Counted from the stretch's first letter, positions 36,507 through 45,425 are shown. The stretch is DNA of 64,000 bases from Methylobacterium nodulans ORS 2060 (GCF_000022085.1 NC_011894.1:832501-896500), one strand, 5' to 3'. Made by a program: numbers and translations. Notes: a model not told the origin generated them from the sequence alone.

Positions 36507-38628
36507 TGGCGTTGCCCCCGTCTTTCCCACCTGATTGAGCGCCTGCGCCCTGTTCTTCCTTCCGCGGCAAGCCTGCGAGATAGCCGAGGAGGAGTTCGGC
36601 GCGGAACACGTCCGCCCTGTCCGGTGCCGGTTTGTCCGGAAGCGCCGCGCTGAGATCGCTGCTGAGATCCGATACCTGCCTCGCCTGCCCGATCGCCGTT
36701 CTGATGGCGATGGCACGGGAGGTTTCGCCCTTCCCATTGAGTTCCGCGGCCCGTCTCCAGGCCGTACCGCCCTTGGCCCAGGCGCCGTACGGCTTCCAGC
36801 GGCCGCACAGCACTGCCAACGCCCTGTTGGGCTTCGATTGCGCCATGCTGAGCACCGCGTTCCCCAGGAGAACGGGGGGCACGTTGCCGCCGCGCAGGTC
36901 GGCGCAGTAACCGACATGCACCACATCGGCAGCGGCGAGCAGTTGGCCGAGCTTGAATGCGGCGTCGGTCATGTAGCTCTCCTTGGGCCGGTCGGCCTTG
37001 TGCAGCAGAATGCTGAGCAGCGTGACGGACCGGAGCGCCGCGGCCCGGTCGTAATCCTTGGCGTCTTCGAGGCTCCGCCGCAGCGCGTGAGGAGCAGCGG
37101 CAAGCAAGCTGCCGTGGCGCTGAAGCACCGTGCGCAGCACCATGCGGGCGCGCTGCCTGACGTCGCCTTCCTCCAGAAACAGCGCGAAGACCTCGGCCGC
37201 ACCCACACCGCTTAGGTCGCTCGTCCGCCGGCCGCCATCGACGAACTGCTTGCGCGTCATCGCGGGAATATCGGCAGGCGCAATCGGCGGCGGCGGTGCC
37301 CGTCTCGCCTTCTCGCCTTTCGGCCCGGGCACGAGCATGGCGAGGGGCGGATGATTGATGCAGCCGTCACGCCAGCGGAGCGCATGTGCATGCAGCGCCT
37401 CCACCGTGACGAGGCGGGAGAAGATCGCCTTCCGATTGGCCGGGTCGAGCTTGCGGATGATGCACAACTGGACGCCATCGACCGCGCTCCGGTGCCGGAC
37501 GCGTCCGTCGAGATCCGCGAGCGCGCGTTGGCTGTTCGTTTCGTAGGCGATGCGGCGCCTGTTCAAAGCCTCAACGGCTTGCTCGGCCAAATCCGGGGTT
37601 TCGGAGGCAACAACGCCGGCGATCGGCAAAGTCAGGTCGCCGGGGAGAAACGCCAGGAGAAGGTCGCTCTGCTTCGGCTTTTCGCTCGGGATGAGCTGCC
37701 AGGTGATCCCCTTCCGCGAACTCTCGGTGATCTCGCTCAGACTGCCGCCGAGGCGCTTCAGAAGTTGAGACCCGACCGGAAAGGCACCGGCCGCGAACCG
37801 CCCGTAGCGATGGGCCGCGGGGATCTCCTTGTTCTTGGCGAAGAGGTAGGTCTGGCCGAGGGAGGGCAGATTGGGTTGTGGAAAATTGCCCTCGTGCAGA
37901 CGTGTGATGGCGCCCGTGAGCGAGCAGCGGCCGGTCATGCCACCCGTTCCGTCGCCGGACAGTGCCGAGCTGATGGGGCCCTTGTTCCTGGAATCTCCGG
38001 CATCTCTGTCAAAATCATCGTCATCTACGTCGAAGTAGAGGGATCCTCCTTCGAGCAGGAGGCTTCGGGCGATCGTGATCCAGGCCTCGCTTTCCTCGAT
38101 CTCGCGGACGAGGTGATCGGCGAGATCGATGAGAATGGGCGTGGTTCGGTCGAGAGCCTTGAGGAAGCGCTCGAACGTGGCCGGAACGGCAGCGCTGTCG
38201 GTAGCGGCCAGGACGGTGAGCTGGTCGAGCCGCTCACGGAGGCGCTTGCGCAAACCTGTCCCCGGCCAAGTCGGCATCCAAGTGGCATTAAGCGGGTGGG
38301 CTGCGATCAGCCGTAGGAGTTCGGTCCGCTTCGCCCCCGCTGTCATCTTCCTCCAGGCCGCCTCGGTGGGCCTCTCCTCGTCCGGCAGCGCCAGGAGGGG
38401 ACGACCGAGCTTTGTGAACGGAAAGCTGTTGTGCTGGCCGTCGCGCAACGTCCAGAGCACCGCCTGTCCTCTCTCGGTCATCGCGATGCGGGCGATTGCC
38501 CCGTTGGTGGCAAGCCTGACGCGCAGCGGAGTATCCTTGCCGACGTCCTTGATATCGGCATGAATTTCGGACAGATCGAAGCCGTTTTGCGTCAGACCGC
38601 GCTTGATCAGCAGAAGCTCATTCAGCAT
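36499..38628 (-). CDS. cas8c: large Cascade subunit, Cas8c (Csd1)-like, divergent
   Basis: The 709-aa protein lies between cas5 and cas7, overlapping both (11 bp and 8 bp), in the place of cas8c. It has an N-terminal region MLNELLLIKRGLTQNGFDL, a middle with CSLTGAITRLHEGNFPQPNL and YGRFAAGAFPVGSQLL, and a helical C-terminal part (FKLGQLLAAADVVHVGYCAD) reminiscent of the end of Csd1. It is longer than typical Cas8c (about 570-640 aa) and otherwise weakly similar. Cas8 recognises the PAM and contacts Cas3. Assignment depends largely on gene position. Confidence 0.8.
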   Translation of the reverse strand: MLNELLLIKRGLTQNGFDLSEIHADIKDVGKDTPLRVRLATNGAIARIAMTERGQAVLWTLRDGQHNSFPFTKLGRPLLALPDEERPTEAAWRKMTAGAKRTELLRLIAAHPLNATWMPTWPGTGLRKRLRERLDQLTVLAATDSAAVPATFERFLKALDRTTPILIDLADHLVREIEESEAWITIARSLLLEGGSLYFDVDDDDFDRDAGDSRNKGPISSALSGDGTGGMTGRCSLTGAITRLHEGNFPQPNLPSLGQTYLFAKNKEIPAAHRYGRFAAGAFPVGSQLLKRLGGSLSEITESSRKGITWQLIPSEKPKQSDLLLAFLPGDLTLPIAGVVASETPDLAEQAVEALNRRRIAYETNSQRALADLDGRVRHRSAVDGVQLCIIRKLDPANRKAIFSRLVTVEALHAHALRWRDGCINHPPLAMLVPGPKGEKARRAPPPPIAPADIPAMTRKQFVDGGRRTSDLSGVGAAEVFALFLEEGDVRQRARMVLRTVLQRHGSLLAAAPHALRRSLEDAKDYDRAAALRSVTLLSILLHKADRPKESYMTDAAFKLGQLLAAADVVHVGYCADLRGGNVPPVLLGNAVLSMAQSKPNRALAVLCGRWKPYGAWAKGGTAWRRAAELNGKGETSRAIAIRTAIGQARQVSDLSSDLSAALPDKPAPDRADVFRAELLLGYLAGLPRKEEQGAGAQSGGKDGGNASD

Positions 38629-39253
38629 AATCGAGCACCCCACGCACGATCGAGACGTTCTGCGCGAAAATCGGCTCGTAGGCGCCGTCGCGCGGCTTGT
38701 CCCAAGTTTTCAGCAGCATTGAGGGAATGAAGTCTTCTATATCCTCATCCACCTCGTACTCTGGTCGGAACGGCCCCCAGTAGGAGCAGGTGAATTCACG
38801 CCATCCCAGCGAGGGCGTGCGGAAACACTGGCCTCGTGCGATGCGGCGATTGAACAGATCTTGAAGGTGATGGCGAGGGTTCACTCCGGCGCGGGCCGGC
38901 TTGCCATCGATTTCGCCATAGAGGCGAAAACACACGTCCGCGAGCACGGTTGCGAACAGCTGCATTCCGGCACGCTTGCCGACAAGATCTGCCTTGCGCA
39001 GCGGACCGCCGTAATTTGTTGTGTAACGCTGATACCGAATCGACCCACCGGATTCGCCTTTCTTCTTGCAGATCTCGACACGCTTCGGTCTAATCCAGGC
39101 ATCACCGCTCCGCAACATTGCGATCGATTCGAAGATAGATTTTGCGGCAGAACAAGTCGGGGCGGGATAGCTCGTCGGCGTTCCGCCCGCATCCGGGCGC
39201 GCGAACATCGCGAGAGGCCCAGCGACTTCAAGAAATACCGGATAATGTGACAT
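38618..39253 (-). CDS. cas5: CRISPR-associated Cas5d-like crRNA endoribonuclease
   Basis: The 211-aa protein begins MSHYPVFLEVAGPLAMFARP and continues TSYPAPTCSAAKSIFESIAM, the Cas5d RAMP pattern, with a glycine-containing C-terminal half (FNRRIARGQCFRTPSLGWRE). No cas6 is in the locus, so this protein should process pre-crRNA as in type I-C and hold the 5' handle in Cascade. It is the first intact gene of the operon; a more AT-rich 240-bp region upstream should carry the promoter. Confidence 0.9.
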   Translation of the reverse strand: MSHYPVFLEVAGPLAMFARPDAGGTPTSYPAPTCSAAKSIFESIAMLRSGDAWIRPKRVEICKKKGESGGSIRYQRYTTNYGGPLRKADLVGKRAGMQLFATVLADVCFRLYGEIDGKPARAGVNPRHHLQDLFNRRIARGQCFRTPSLGWREFTCSYWGPFRPEYEVDEDIEDFIPSMLLKTWDKPRDGAYEPIFAQNVSIVRGVLDYAE

Positions 39254-39495
39254 AAAGCCAAACTAGCGTGCGTTATGAACAGCGTCAACAAGGCATTGCG
39301 TTTCTCTGAAAAAAATTTCTACGGAAACCGCCAATCTGGATTCAAGTATACTTCGGCGACGCAGCGGCAAGGTTCAAAATGCCCCAGTTCTCGGCTGCAC
39401 GCTCAAGGCGTTCGCACGGGCTTGATCCATGCCCGTCCTCACCGGGAGCGCCGTGCGCGGTCAGCTTCGCGTCTCAGTCGAAGCTCGCGTAGTGC

Positions 39496-39741
39496 TCAAG
39501 GACATCCGTCTCGTTCGGCCTGTCTGGCACGTGATCGAGCGCGAAGGAGCGCGCCCGCATAGGCATGGTTCGGCCCGCGGACGGCGGCCAGGCCGGCGGC
39601 CGGTCCGAAGCCGAACGGCGCAGCGTATCGCGCGGCGGTGCAGCCGACTTGCGCGGCATGCTCCCCCAAGGTCTCCCACTCGTCGAATGATCTGCCCGGG
39701 GCGGAGTGGGCGAAGATCCGCCCGGTCGGCGAAGCGCTCAT
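39496..39741 (-). pseudogene. cas3: truncated cas3 remnant (HD-domain start)
   Basis: From ATG 39741, the frame reads RIFAHSAPGRSFDEWETLGE and HAAQVGCTAARYAAPFGFG, the opening of a canonical I-C Cas3 HD domain. It breaks where the HDLGK motif should come and ends after 81 codons. The sequence differs from the start of the full-length cas3 at 33398-35641, so it is not a duplicate of that gene. It sits upstream of cas5, where cas3 normally is in I-C operons, and 23 bp after the SGNH/lysozyme gene. It has no nuclease or helicase motif left. Confidence 0.7.
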
Positions 39742-39764
39742 GCCGAAGCCAATCCCAATTCTAT

Positions 39765-42623
39765 TCAGGCGGTGGGAACCCCACCCCCCTCCATTCCGGC
39801 AAGGCCCGCCTCGAACAGAACCGCCTCGTCCTCCCGCCGGCGCAGCATCTCGGCCTCGATGGAGGTACCGCGCCAGATGCGCTTCATCAGGCGGATCAGC
39901 GCCGGAACATCGGCAAAGCGGCGTTCCGCCATGGCGGCACGGATGCCGCGCATCTCGCGGTAGCGGTCCTTGGGATCGTTCGGATCCCGCGCCTTGCGGT
40001 AGCTGGCGCCGCGGTTGAACGTGAGGGACACCAGCGCCCCGAAGCAGTCGGGCGCAAGCTCCGCGGTGTTGCCGAGAGCCGCCACGGTGGCGCGGGTGAA
40101 TTTCGGCAAGGTCGCGGCGCGGAACACCGCCTCGCCGAGTTCCCACTCGATCTGGATGTCTCTCACGCTCGCGAGCAGCGCCCGCATCTCCGCGTCCGAG
40201 TCGCTGCCGCCGTGACGACCGATCGTCTCCGCGAGGCGCGCCCGGACGGCGCCCGGCAGGGCGGCCCAGTCGCGGTCGAACTCCGCCGGCGTGACGTAGC
40301 CGAGGTCGTAGCCGAAGCCGATGGTGATGCCGGAATTGCCGGCGGGCCAGACCGGCTGCTTGCGGTAGACGGTCTCGTAGTAGCGCCGGCCGCCGGTCTC
40401 ATGCTCGACGATGAGGGTGAAGGCGCGCTCCGAGATCTTCGGCAGCCCGGCCTCGGCGAGTTCCATCAGGTCCGGCGCCTCGGACTCCGTCTCGGCCCGC
40501 TCGCGGAACACGGCCTCAAGGGCGGCGGGCGCCGCCGCTGACACGGCCTCCGGCCCGGCCCCCTCCCCCGCACCGATCGCCTCGTGCAGGACCGCCCCGA
40601 ACAGCCGCCCGACCGCCGCAAAGCCCTCGTCGGTCGGGTGCAGCTCGTCGGCCCAGCGCCCGCTCACCGTGCCGCGCACATCCACGTGCCAGGCATTGGC
40701 GTGGGTCCCGCCGCGATTGCCGCCGCACAAGCCGATCAGCATCTCGTTCAGCCGGTCGATCAGCAGGCGCACGATCGCCTGGCGCAGGTCGGGATCGCGG
40801 ATGCCGAGCCGGTCCGACATCGGGCCGGTCAGCCATTGGTCCTGCCGCGCCCAGAGCGGATGACGCGGATCGCCAGCGCGCGCCGGGATGGCGTGGTCGT
40901 AGCCGTGGCAGATCACCGGGAGCCCGGGAAATTTCTGCGCGACCTCGGCGAACAGGCCGTCGAAGCAGGCCCGCAGGGCGCCGAGGCGCCGGGCGAACTC
41001 ACCGGTATCGAGATACCATGCGGGCTCCTTGCCCGGAGAGAACGGCTTCAGGATCTTGGTCAGCACCGAGATGCCGTCCGGATCCTCGCCCACGATGTCG
41101 TTGCCGCTGCCAGAGACCAGCAGAGCCCTGGCCCGGTCCTTCCAGCGCTCCAGCCCGGCGATGTGGCGCTTCTGGCGCAGGATCATGTTGTCCAGCGTGT
41201 CGCCGGCGGCGTCGAGGCTCCAGATCGAGTAGGCCGCCCCGAGCTGATCGATCACGTCGTCGAGGAAGACCGGAAACTGGAACCAGCTGTCGCCGACCGA
41301 GACCAGCACGGGGCGCGGATCGTCGCCATCGATGCGGCGGAGGAAGGCATTCTGCCGGCGCCATTCGGCGAGCTCGTTGGCCCAGCTCATCAGCTGGATG
41401 CCTTCGAGGCCGATCTGCGGCGTTTCGATCGCCACCACGGCCGGATTGAACTTGACCGCAGGGGCGAAGGGGCGCGATGCGGCCGGGTCGGGAATCAGGA
41501 GCTGGCGCACCACTGGTTCGGGAACGCTCGGGTCCATGATCATGCGGCGCGCCTCGGCGAGCGGGATGCGGCCCGCCGCCGGGTTCCAGGCCGAGGCTGC
41601 CGCAATGCTCTCGGGGAGCCGCGGGGGCACCGGCACCTCGGCGGCCGCGACGGCCGGGCCTTGCGCGCCGGCGGCCGGCGGCAGGCCCGGGATGCCGTCG
41701 AGGGAGTATCCGGCCTGGCGCAGTTCCTCGGCCAGCACGCCGATCACGCGCGTCCGGTCGCGCTGCACGAGGTCCGGGCTGAACCGGATCGTCCGCATCA
41801 GGGTGCGGAATTCGGTGAGCACGGTATCCGCCTCGTCGCCCCGCTGGGCGGCATCCCAGATGCGCTTCCAGCCGGCGCGGATCTCCGGGATATTGCGAAA
41901 ATCCGCACGCGCGCGCAGGCGCTCGATGCCGATCACCATGTAGGGGAAATCGGCGACCGGCCGCCCGCTGCCGTCGAGCAGGCGGAAATCGTCCTTGTCG
42001 ATGGTGAGCCCGTTCAGGCCCGGGCCGCCCTTCTCGGTGCGGGCGACCACGATGTTGCCGGCGGTCAGCCCGGTATCGGTCCGGGCCAGTCCGATCTCGA
42101 GCTCGGCCCGGCTGGAATCGAGCAGCAGGACCTCGGCGCCGCGCCGCAGGGGGGCGATCAGCGGCTCCACCGCCGCCAGGTACGAGCCGGCCGCCGAGGC
42201 GGTCAGCTCCGACAGGAGGTCGAGATAGGGCTTGGCGAGATCGTCGGCCGCAACCGAGAACAGGGCGATCTCGCTCGTGAGCTCGCCCCGATAGGGGATC
42301 GGGCCGAGCAGCGACTGGTTCACGGTGATGAACCGGTCGAGGTGGCGGGAATCGAGCTCCTGGAAGGTCTTGCTCGGCGAGATGACCGACATGACCTCGC
42401 GGATGCCGGTCACCGGGTCGGCATGGACGAAGCGGGCGTGGACGGTGGGGTAGAATTTCTGCGTCCAGCGCCGCACATCCGTGATGCGCGCGCTGCGCAG
42501 CCAGACGCGAACGTAATCCTCGTCCGGCACGATCGGGTCGGTCGCGGGCCCGACGTAACGGTGGCCGTAATCCTTGGCGGCTTCACCGGAGAGCCGCGCG
42601 ATCAAATCCGCGAGAAGACCCAT
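39765..42623 (-). CDS. multidomain SGNH-hydrolase / lysozyme-like protein
   Basis: The 952-aa protein is of an unrecognised family. Residues 1-330 have no clear match. A GDSL/SGNH-like hydrolase core starts near Ser446 (LVSVGDSWFQFPVFLDD), with SGSGNDIVGE as the oxyanion-type block and a late HPTDEG motif near residue 665. The C-terminal part (about 725-940) resembles lysozyme of the GH24/pesticin type: Glu740 in LIVEHETGG, then GITIGFGYDLGY and SLTFNRGASY. No signal peptide or membrane helix is visible. It follows the protease-nuclease gene on the same strand (177-bp gap with hairpins) and precedes the cas operon. A role in lysis, abortive defence or a secreted weapon is speculation. Confidence 0.75.
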   Translation of the reverse strand: MGLLADLIARLSGEAAKDYGHRYVGPATDPIVPDEDYVRVWLRSARITDVRRWTQKFYPTVHARFVHADPVTGIREVMSVISPSKTFQELDSRHLDRFITVNQSLLGPIPYRGELTSEIALFSVAADDLAKPYLDLLSELTASAAGSYLAAVEPLIAPLRRGAEVLLLDSSRAELEIGLARTDTGLTAGNIVVARTEKGGPGLNGLTIDKDDFRLLDGSGRPVADFPYMVIGIERLRARADFRNIPEIRAGWKRIWDAAQRGDEADTVLTEFRTLMRTIRFSPDLVQRDRTRVIGVLAEELRQAGYSLDGIPGLPPAAGAQGPAVAAAEVPVPPRLPESIAAASAWNPAAGRIPLAEARRMIMDPSVPEPVVRQLLIPDPAASRPFAPAVKFNPAVVAIETPQIGLEGIQLMSWANELAEWRRQNAFLRRIDGDDPRPVLVSVGDSWFQFPVFLDDVIDQLGAAYSIWSLDAAGDTLDNMILRQKRHIAGLERWKDRARALLVSGSGNDIVGEDPDGISVLTKILKPFSPGKEPAWYLDTGEFARRLGALRACFDGLFAEVAQKFPGLPVICHGYDHAIPARAGDPRHPLWARQDQWLTGPMSDRLGIRDPDLRQAIVRLLIDRLNEMLIGLCGGNRGGTHANAWHVDVRGTVSGRWADELHPTDEGFAAVGRLFGAVLHEAIGAGEGAGPEAVSAAAPAALEAVFRERAETESEAPDLMELAEAGLPKISERAFTLIVEHETGGRRYYETVYRKQPVWPAGNSGITIGFGYDLGYVTPAEFDRDWAALPGAVRARLAETIGRHGGSDSDAEMRALLASVRDIQIEWELGEAVFRAATLPKFTRATVAALGNTAELAPDCFGALVSLTFNRGASYRKARDPNDPKDRYREMRGIRAAMAERRFADVPALIRLMKRIWRGTSIEAEMLRRREDEAVLFEAGLAGMEGGGVPTA

Positions 42624-42680
42624 CGGCGTACCTCGAGGCTGGATGTGGAGAGGCCGGTCGGATGCGCGAGAAGATCATGC

Positions 42681-42799
42681 CAACGGCCCAGGCTGCTGAC
42701 GCAGCGGGCCGTTGACCTGTCTCGAATTCCCGATGCCAAGCCAAAGACTTGGCGAAAATTCGAGAACGGAACCAACGGTCCTTTTCAAGGCCCGTTGGT
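42681..42799 (-). terminator. cluster of three hairpins between two effector genes
   Basis: Three inverted repeats lie in 119 bp. CAACGGCCC (42681) pairs with GGGCCGTTG (42706). CTCGAATT (42721) pairs with AATTCGAG (42757) and encloses GCCAAG/CTTGGC. ACCAACGGTCC (42771) pairs with GGCCCGTTGGT (42789) with one mismatch. The last begins right after the protease-nuclease stop and could terminate its transcript. The others may be attenuators or a small palindromic repeat. None has a clear U-tract. Confidence 0.6.
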
Positions 42800-42800
42800 A

Positions 42801-44810
42801 TCAGAGGCGAATGTCGGTCGGGACCTCGACCGGCAGAAAGACGGGCTCCTTGCTCGCCAGCGCCTCGCGGGCGGCCTCGAACTTCCGCAGCGGATCGGCA
42901 TCCACGTAAGCCGAGAGGTCGTAGCCGGTCGCCTCGGCGAGGTCGGAGACGGCGAGCTGGAAGGTGCGGTAGGCGCCGAGCGTGAAGCCCTCGAGGCCCT
43001 CGCGGCGCGACCGCTTCTCCAGGAGCCGGCGGATCAGCTCGCCCTGGCTGAGCAGGTAGGCGGTGGCGTGGAGACCCTGGTCCTCGGCGTCGAGCGTCAC
43101 CACGAGCTTCCAGAACTCGAGGGGAACCACGGCCCTGTCGATGACGGTCTCGTCCTCCTCGTCGGGACCGCGCAGCACCGGGCCGGTGAACACGCAGGCC
43201 CTCAGGCCGTGAGTGCGGGTGCTCTCGAGGATGTAGTTCTCCAGGCCCTGCCACAGGGTCTTGCCCTGGTTGAGGCTGGCATGCTGGGCGGCGGCGTTGA
43301 CGTAATGGAACGTGTCGCCGTTGGCGAGGCGTGCCTCGGCGTCCTCCCCCCAGTTGGGGTCCTCGCGGCGGACCATATGGCCGCGATCGATGGCGCTGTC
43401 GGCGAAGTTGGCCTGGCCGAGCTGGATCTCACGCGGGATGCGCCCGTCGGTGAACCACTGGTCGGCGCCGCGCTTGATGCGGACCGAGCGGCCGCCGTCG
43501 ATGTTGACGGCCGTGACCACCGGCACCTTGCGGCGCGCGCAGTACTTCACGCCGAAATGGGTGTAGCGCAGCTCGTTCGGCTCGGGGGGCGCATCGCTCG
43601 GGGCGGCGAGGTCGGCCACGGTCTCGGCCGGCAGGACGGGCCAGGGCGTGGGGAGCGCGTCGCCGAGGAAGTGCGGGTCGAATCCGGCGCGGCCGCGGAA
43701 ATGCTCGGCCGGATGGTGCCCGTCCGCCCTCTCCTCGAGCGTCTCGGGCAGGAGGACGGCGACGGGCCTCTCGCCGCGGAGCAGAGCCGCGACCGTGGCT
43801 GCACCGACAGCGGAGTTGTTCCTGCCGTAGAGGCCCTGGAAGTGCAGGCCGACCGCCTTGCCATCCGTGAGGCGGATCAGCGGCGAGCCCGAATTCCCGC
43901 CCAGGGTGGTGCAGTCATGCGAGAAGACCGCTCCGGCTTCCGGCTCCTGCATCACGAAGCCGGGTGCGAAGCGCTTGACGTCGTAGAGATCACGGAAGTA
44001 GCGGGCTTGGTCGTCCGCATCGTTGCGGGAATCGAAGGCCGGATAGCCGATGACCGCCACGAGGTCGTTCCGATGGACCGGCCCGTCATGCAGGTCGAGC
44101 GGACCGGGAAGCGGAAAACCGGTTGCCTCGACCCGCAGGAGAGCGACGTCCGCGGCCGCATCGTCGGCGAGGTAGACGACCTCCGTCAGCCGCGCGGTTC
44201 GGGTCGCGTCCTCCAGCCTTTCCGCCTCGGCCAGGAAGTCGATCGAGGCCCTGTAGGGCTGGCCGAACGGGCTGCGCATGAAGATCGCCCGGCCATCGGC
44301 CTTGCGCTTCGCCACCAGGGCGGCGACGTGGCGGTTGGTGATCACCAGGGACCGGCCGCCCGTCTCGCGCACGACCCAGCCGGTGCCGCCCCAGGTCATC
44401 GCGTGGTTGATGAACTCGATGCGGCCGACCGACGGGATCCGGCCCTCGACCTCGCGGATCAGCCCATCAGTGCCCTCGGGAAAGTCGGGCAGGTCCTCCA
44501 TGACCACGCGATCGTCGCGGACGAGGAGGGGCGGGCGGCCCGTCCGCTGCACGATGGCTTCGAGACCCGCGATCGGTATGGCGGCGAGCGGGGAGGCCGG
44601 GCCGGAGCGTCCCCGCGGGGCAGCCGCAGGGCCGAGGCTTTCTGGCGCCATGCGGTCGCTCGGGCGGAGGCGTTCCAGGGCGGGCTGCGCGATCACGGAT
44701 CGGAGCGGCGCCGGCAACCGGTCGAGCGCGATGGCTTTCTCGATCGCCTGCCGAACTGCTGGAGTCAGCCGTCGCTGGACGCGTTCGAGCCGTTCCTCAT
44801 CGGTCGCCAT
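42801..44810 (-). CDS. trypsin-like serine protease fused to DNA/RNA non-specific endonuclease
   Basis: The 669-aa protein starts with a Gln/Arg/Leu-rich helical segment (1-85). The trypsin-like domain follows, with His161 (SLVITNRHVAAL), Asp221 (DDAAADVALLRV) and Ser307 (TLGGNSGSPLI). From about residue 412 it is a NUC1-type endonuclease with catalytic His478 in the DRGH motif (AIDRGHMVRREDPNWG) and the Asn region HYVNAAAQHASLNQGKTLW. All key residues are present. No signal peptide is seen, so it acts in the cytosol or is held inactive. A perfect ribosome site (AGGAGG) precedes ATG 44810. The combination suggests a protease-activated nuclease. Confidence 0.85.
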   Translation of the reverse strand: MATDEERLERVQRRLTPAVRQAIEKAIALDRLPAPLRSVIAQPALERLRPSDRMAPESLGPAAAPRGRSGPASPLAAIPIAGLEAIVQRTGRPPLLVRDDRVVMEDLPDFPEGTDGLIREVEGRIPSVGRIEFINHAMTWGGTGWVVRETGGRSLVITNRHVAALVAKRKADGRAIFMRSPFGQPYRASIDFLAEAERLEDATRTARLTEVVYLADDAAADVALLRVEATGFPLPGPLDLHDGPVHRNDLVAVIGYPAFDSRNDADDQARYFRDLYDVKRFAPGFVMQEPEAGAVFSHDCTTLGGNSGSPLIRLTDGKAVGLHFQGLYGRNNSAVGAATVAALLRGERPVAVLLPETLEERADGHHPAEHFRGRAGFDPHFLGDALPTPWPVLPAETVADLAAPSDAPPEPNELRYTHFGVKYCARRKVPVVTAVNIDGGRSVRIKRGADQWFTDGRIPREIQLGQANFADSAIDRGHMVRREDPNWGEDAEARLANGDTFHYVNAAAQHASLNQGKTLWQGLENYILESTRTHGLRACVFTGPVLRGPDEEDETVIDRAVVPLEFWKLVVTLDAEDQGLHATAYLLSQGELIRRLLEKRSRREGLEGFTLGAYRTFQLAVSDLAEATGYDLSAYVDADPLRKFEAAREALASKEPVFLPVEVPTDIRL

Positions 44811-45248
44811 AAGATCCTCCTGTGATATTGCTGCCCCTGTCATGAGCAAAGCAATTCTTTTTATTTTTCTCTATCTTTATATTGAATTATGAAATTCGCA
44901 ATCAGAGCCTCGTGCGATGAAATCAATAAATTTACGTAAAACATATACTCAGTTTCTACTAAAACTTAGAACAATAAGTATTTTACGCGCATTATTAATC
45001 TCCGAATTGATCTGAGATTCTCTCTTATACGACCAGATCATACCTTTGATGGGCATGTCAAATGCTTTATCATGAAATTAAATATATGTTATACCAGTCT
45101 GAGAGTCCGTTGGGAAAGGGTGACCAAGAGAAAATCCGAGATGCTAGAGGATGTCTGCCCTTCTTGAATGAATCGATGGCTCTTCCGTGGTCTGGACCAC
45201 TGAAAATAGGCCGCAATATGACCGCCGCGATCAAAGTTATCCCTGCGT
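44811..45248. other. AT-rich promoter/intergenic segment
   Basis: The composition drops sharply (long A/T runs between about 44850 and 45100) against very GC-rich flanks. No gene with the host's codon bias is visible. The part next to 44810 presumably holds the promoter of the protease-nuclease gene. The composition suggests acquired DNA. Confidence 0.6.
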
Positions 45249-45425
45249 ATGACGAATGAAGAGTGGCTGACATTGGCGCCACTGCTTCCAGTTGCAGCGG
45301 GGACTGGGCGACCACGGCCCTATCCCATTCGGGAAGTTCACTATGAAATAGCTCTTTCCCAACGGGCTCTGAAACCTCGCAAGAACAATCCTCTTCCGCC
45401 TGCCATCTGCGGACGGCCATATTAG
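45249..45425 (+). pseudogene. IS5-type transposase N-terminal remnant
   Basis: The frame begins MTNEEWLTLAPLLPVAAGTG and continues RPRPYPIREV, the start of the IS5-family transposase N-terminal domain (normally 'MTDEEWALLAPLLPP..GRPR..'). After about 30 residues the similarity ends and the frame stops at 45425. No catalytic part or terminal repeat was found nearby, so this is a small scrap of an old element. Confidence 0.6.

Noticed and set aside
40584..44825. Uninterrupted plus-strand frame of more than 1400 codons opposite the protease-nuclease and SGNH/lysozyme genes
   Set aside because: It is antisense to two genes with clear catalytic motifs, has no recognisable domain and a His/Arg/Gly/Ala-biased composition. 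Such frames arise from high GC and strong third-position bias on the other strand.
45062..45259. Short plus-strand frame in the AT-rich segment
   Set aside because: The composition is AT-driven, there is no motif or ribosome site, and it overlaps the start of the IS5 scrap in another frame.
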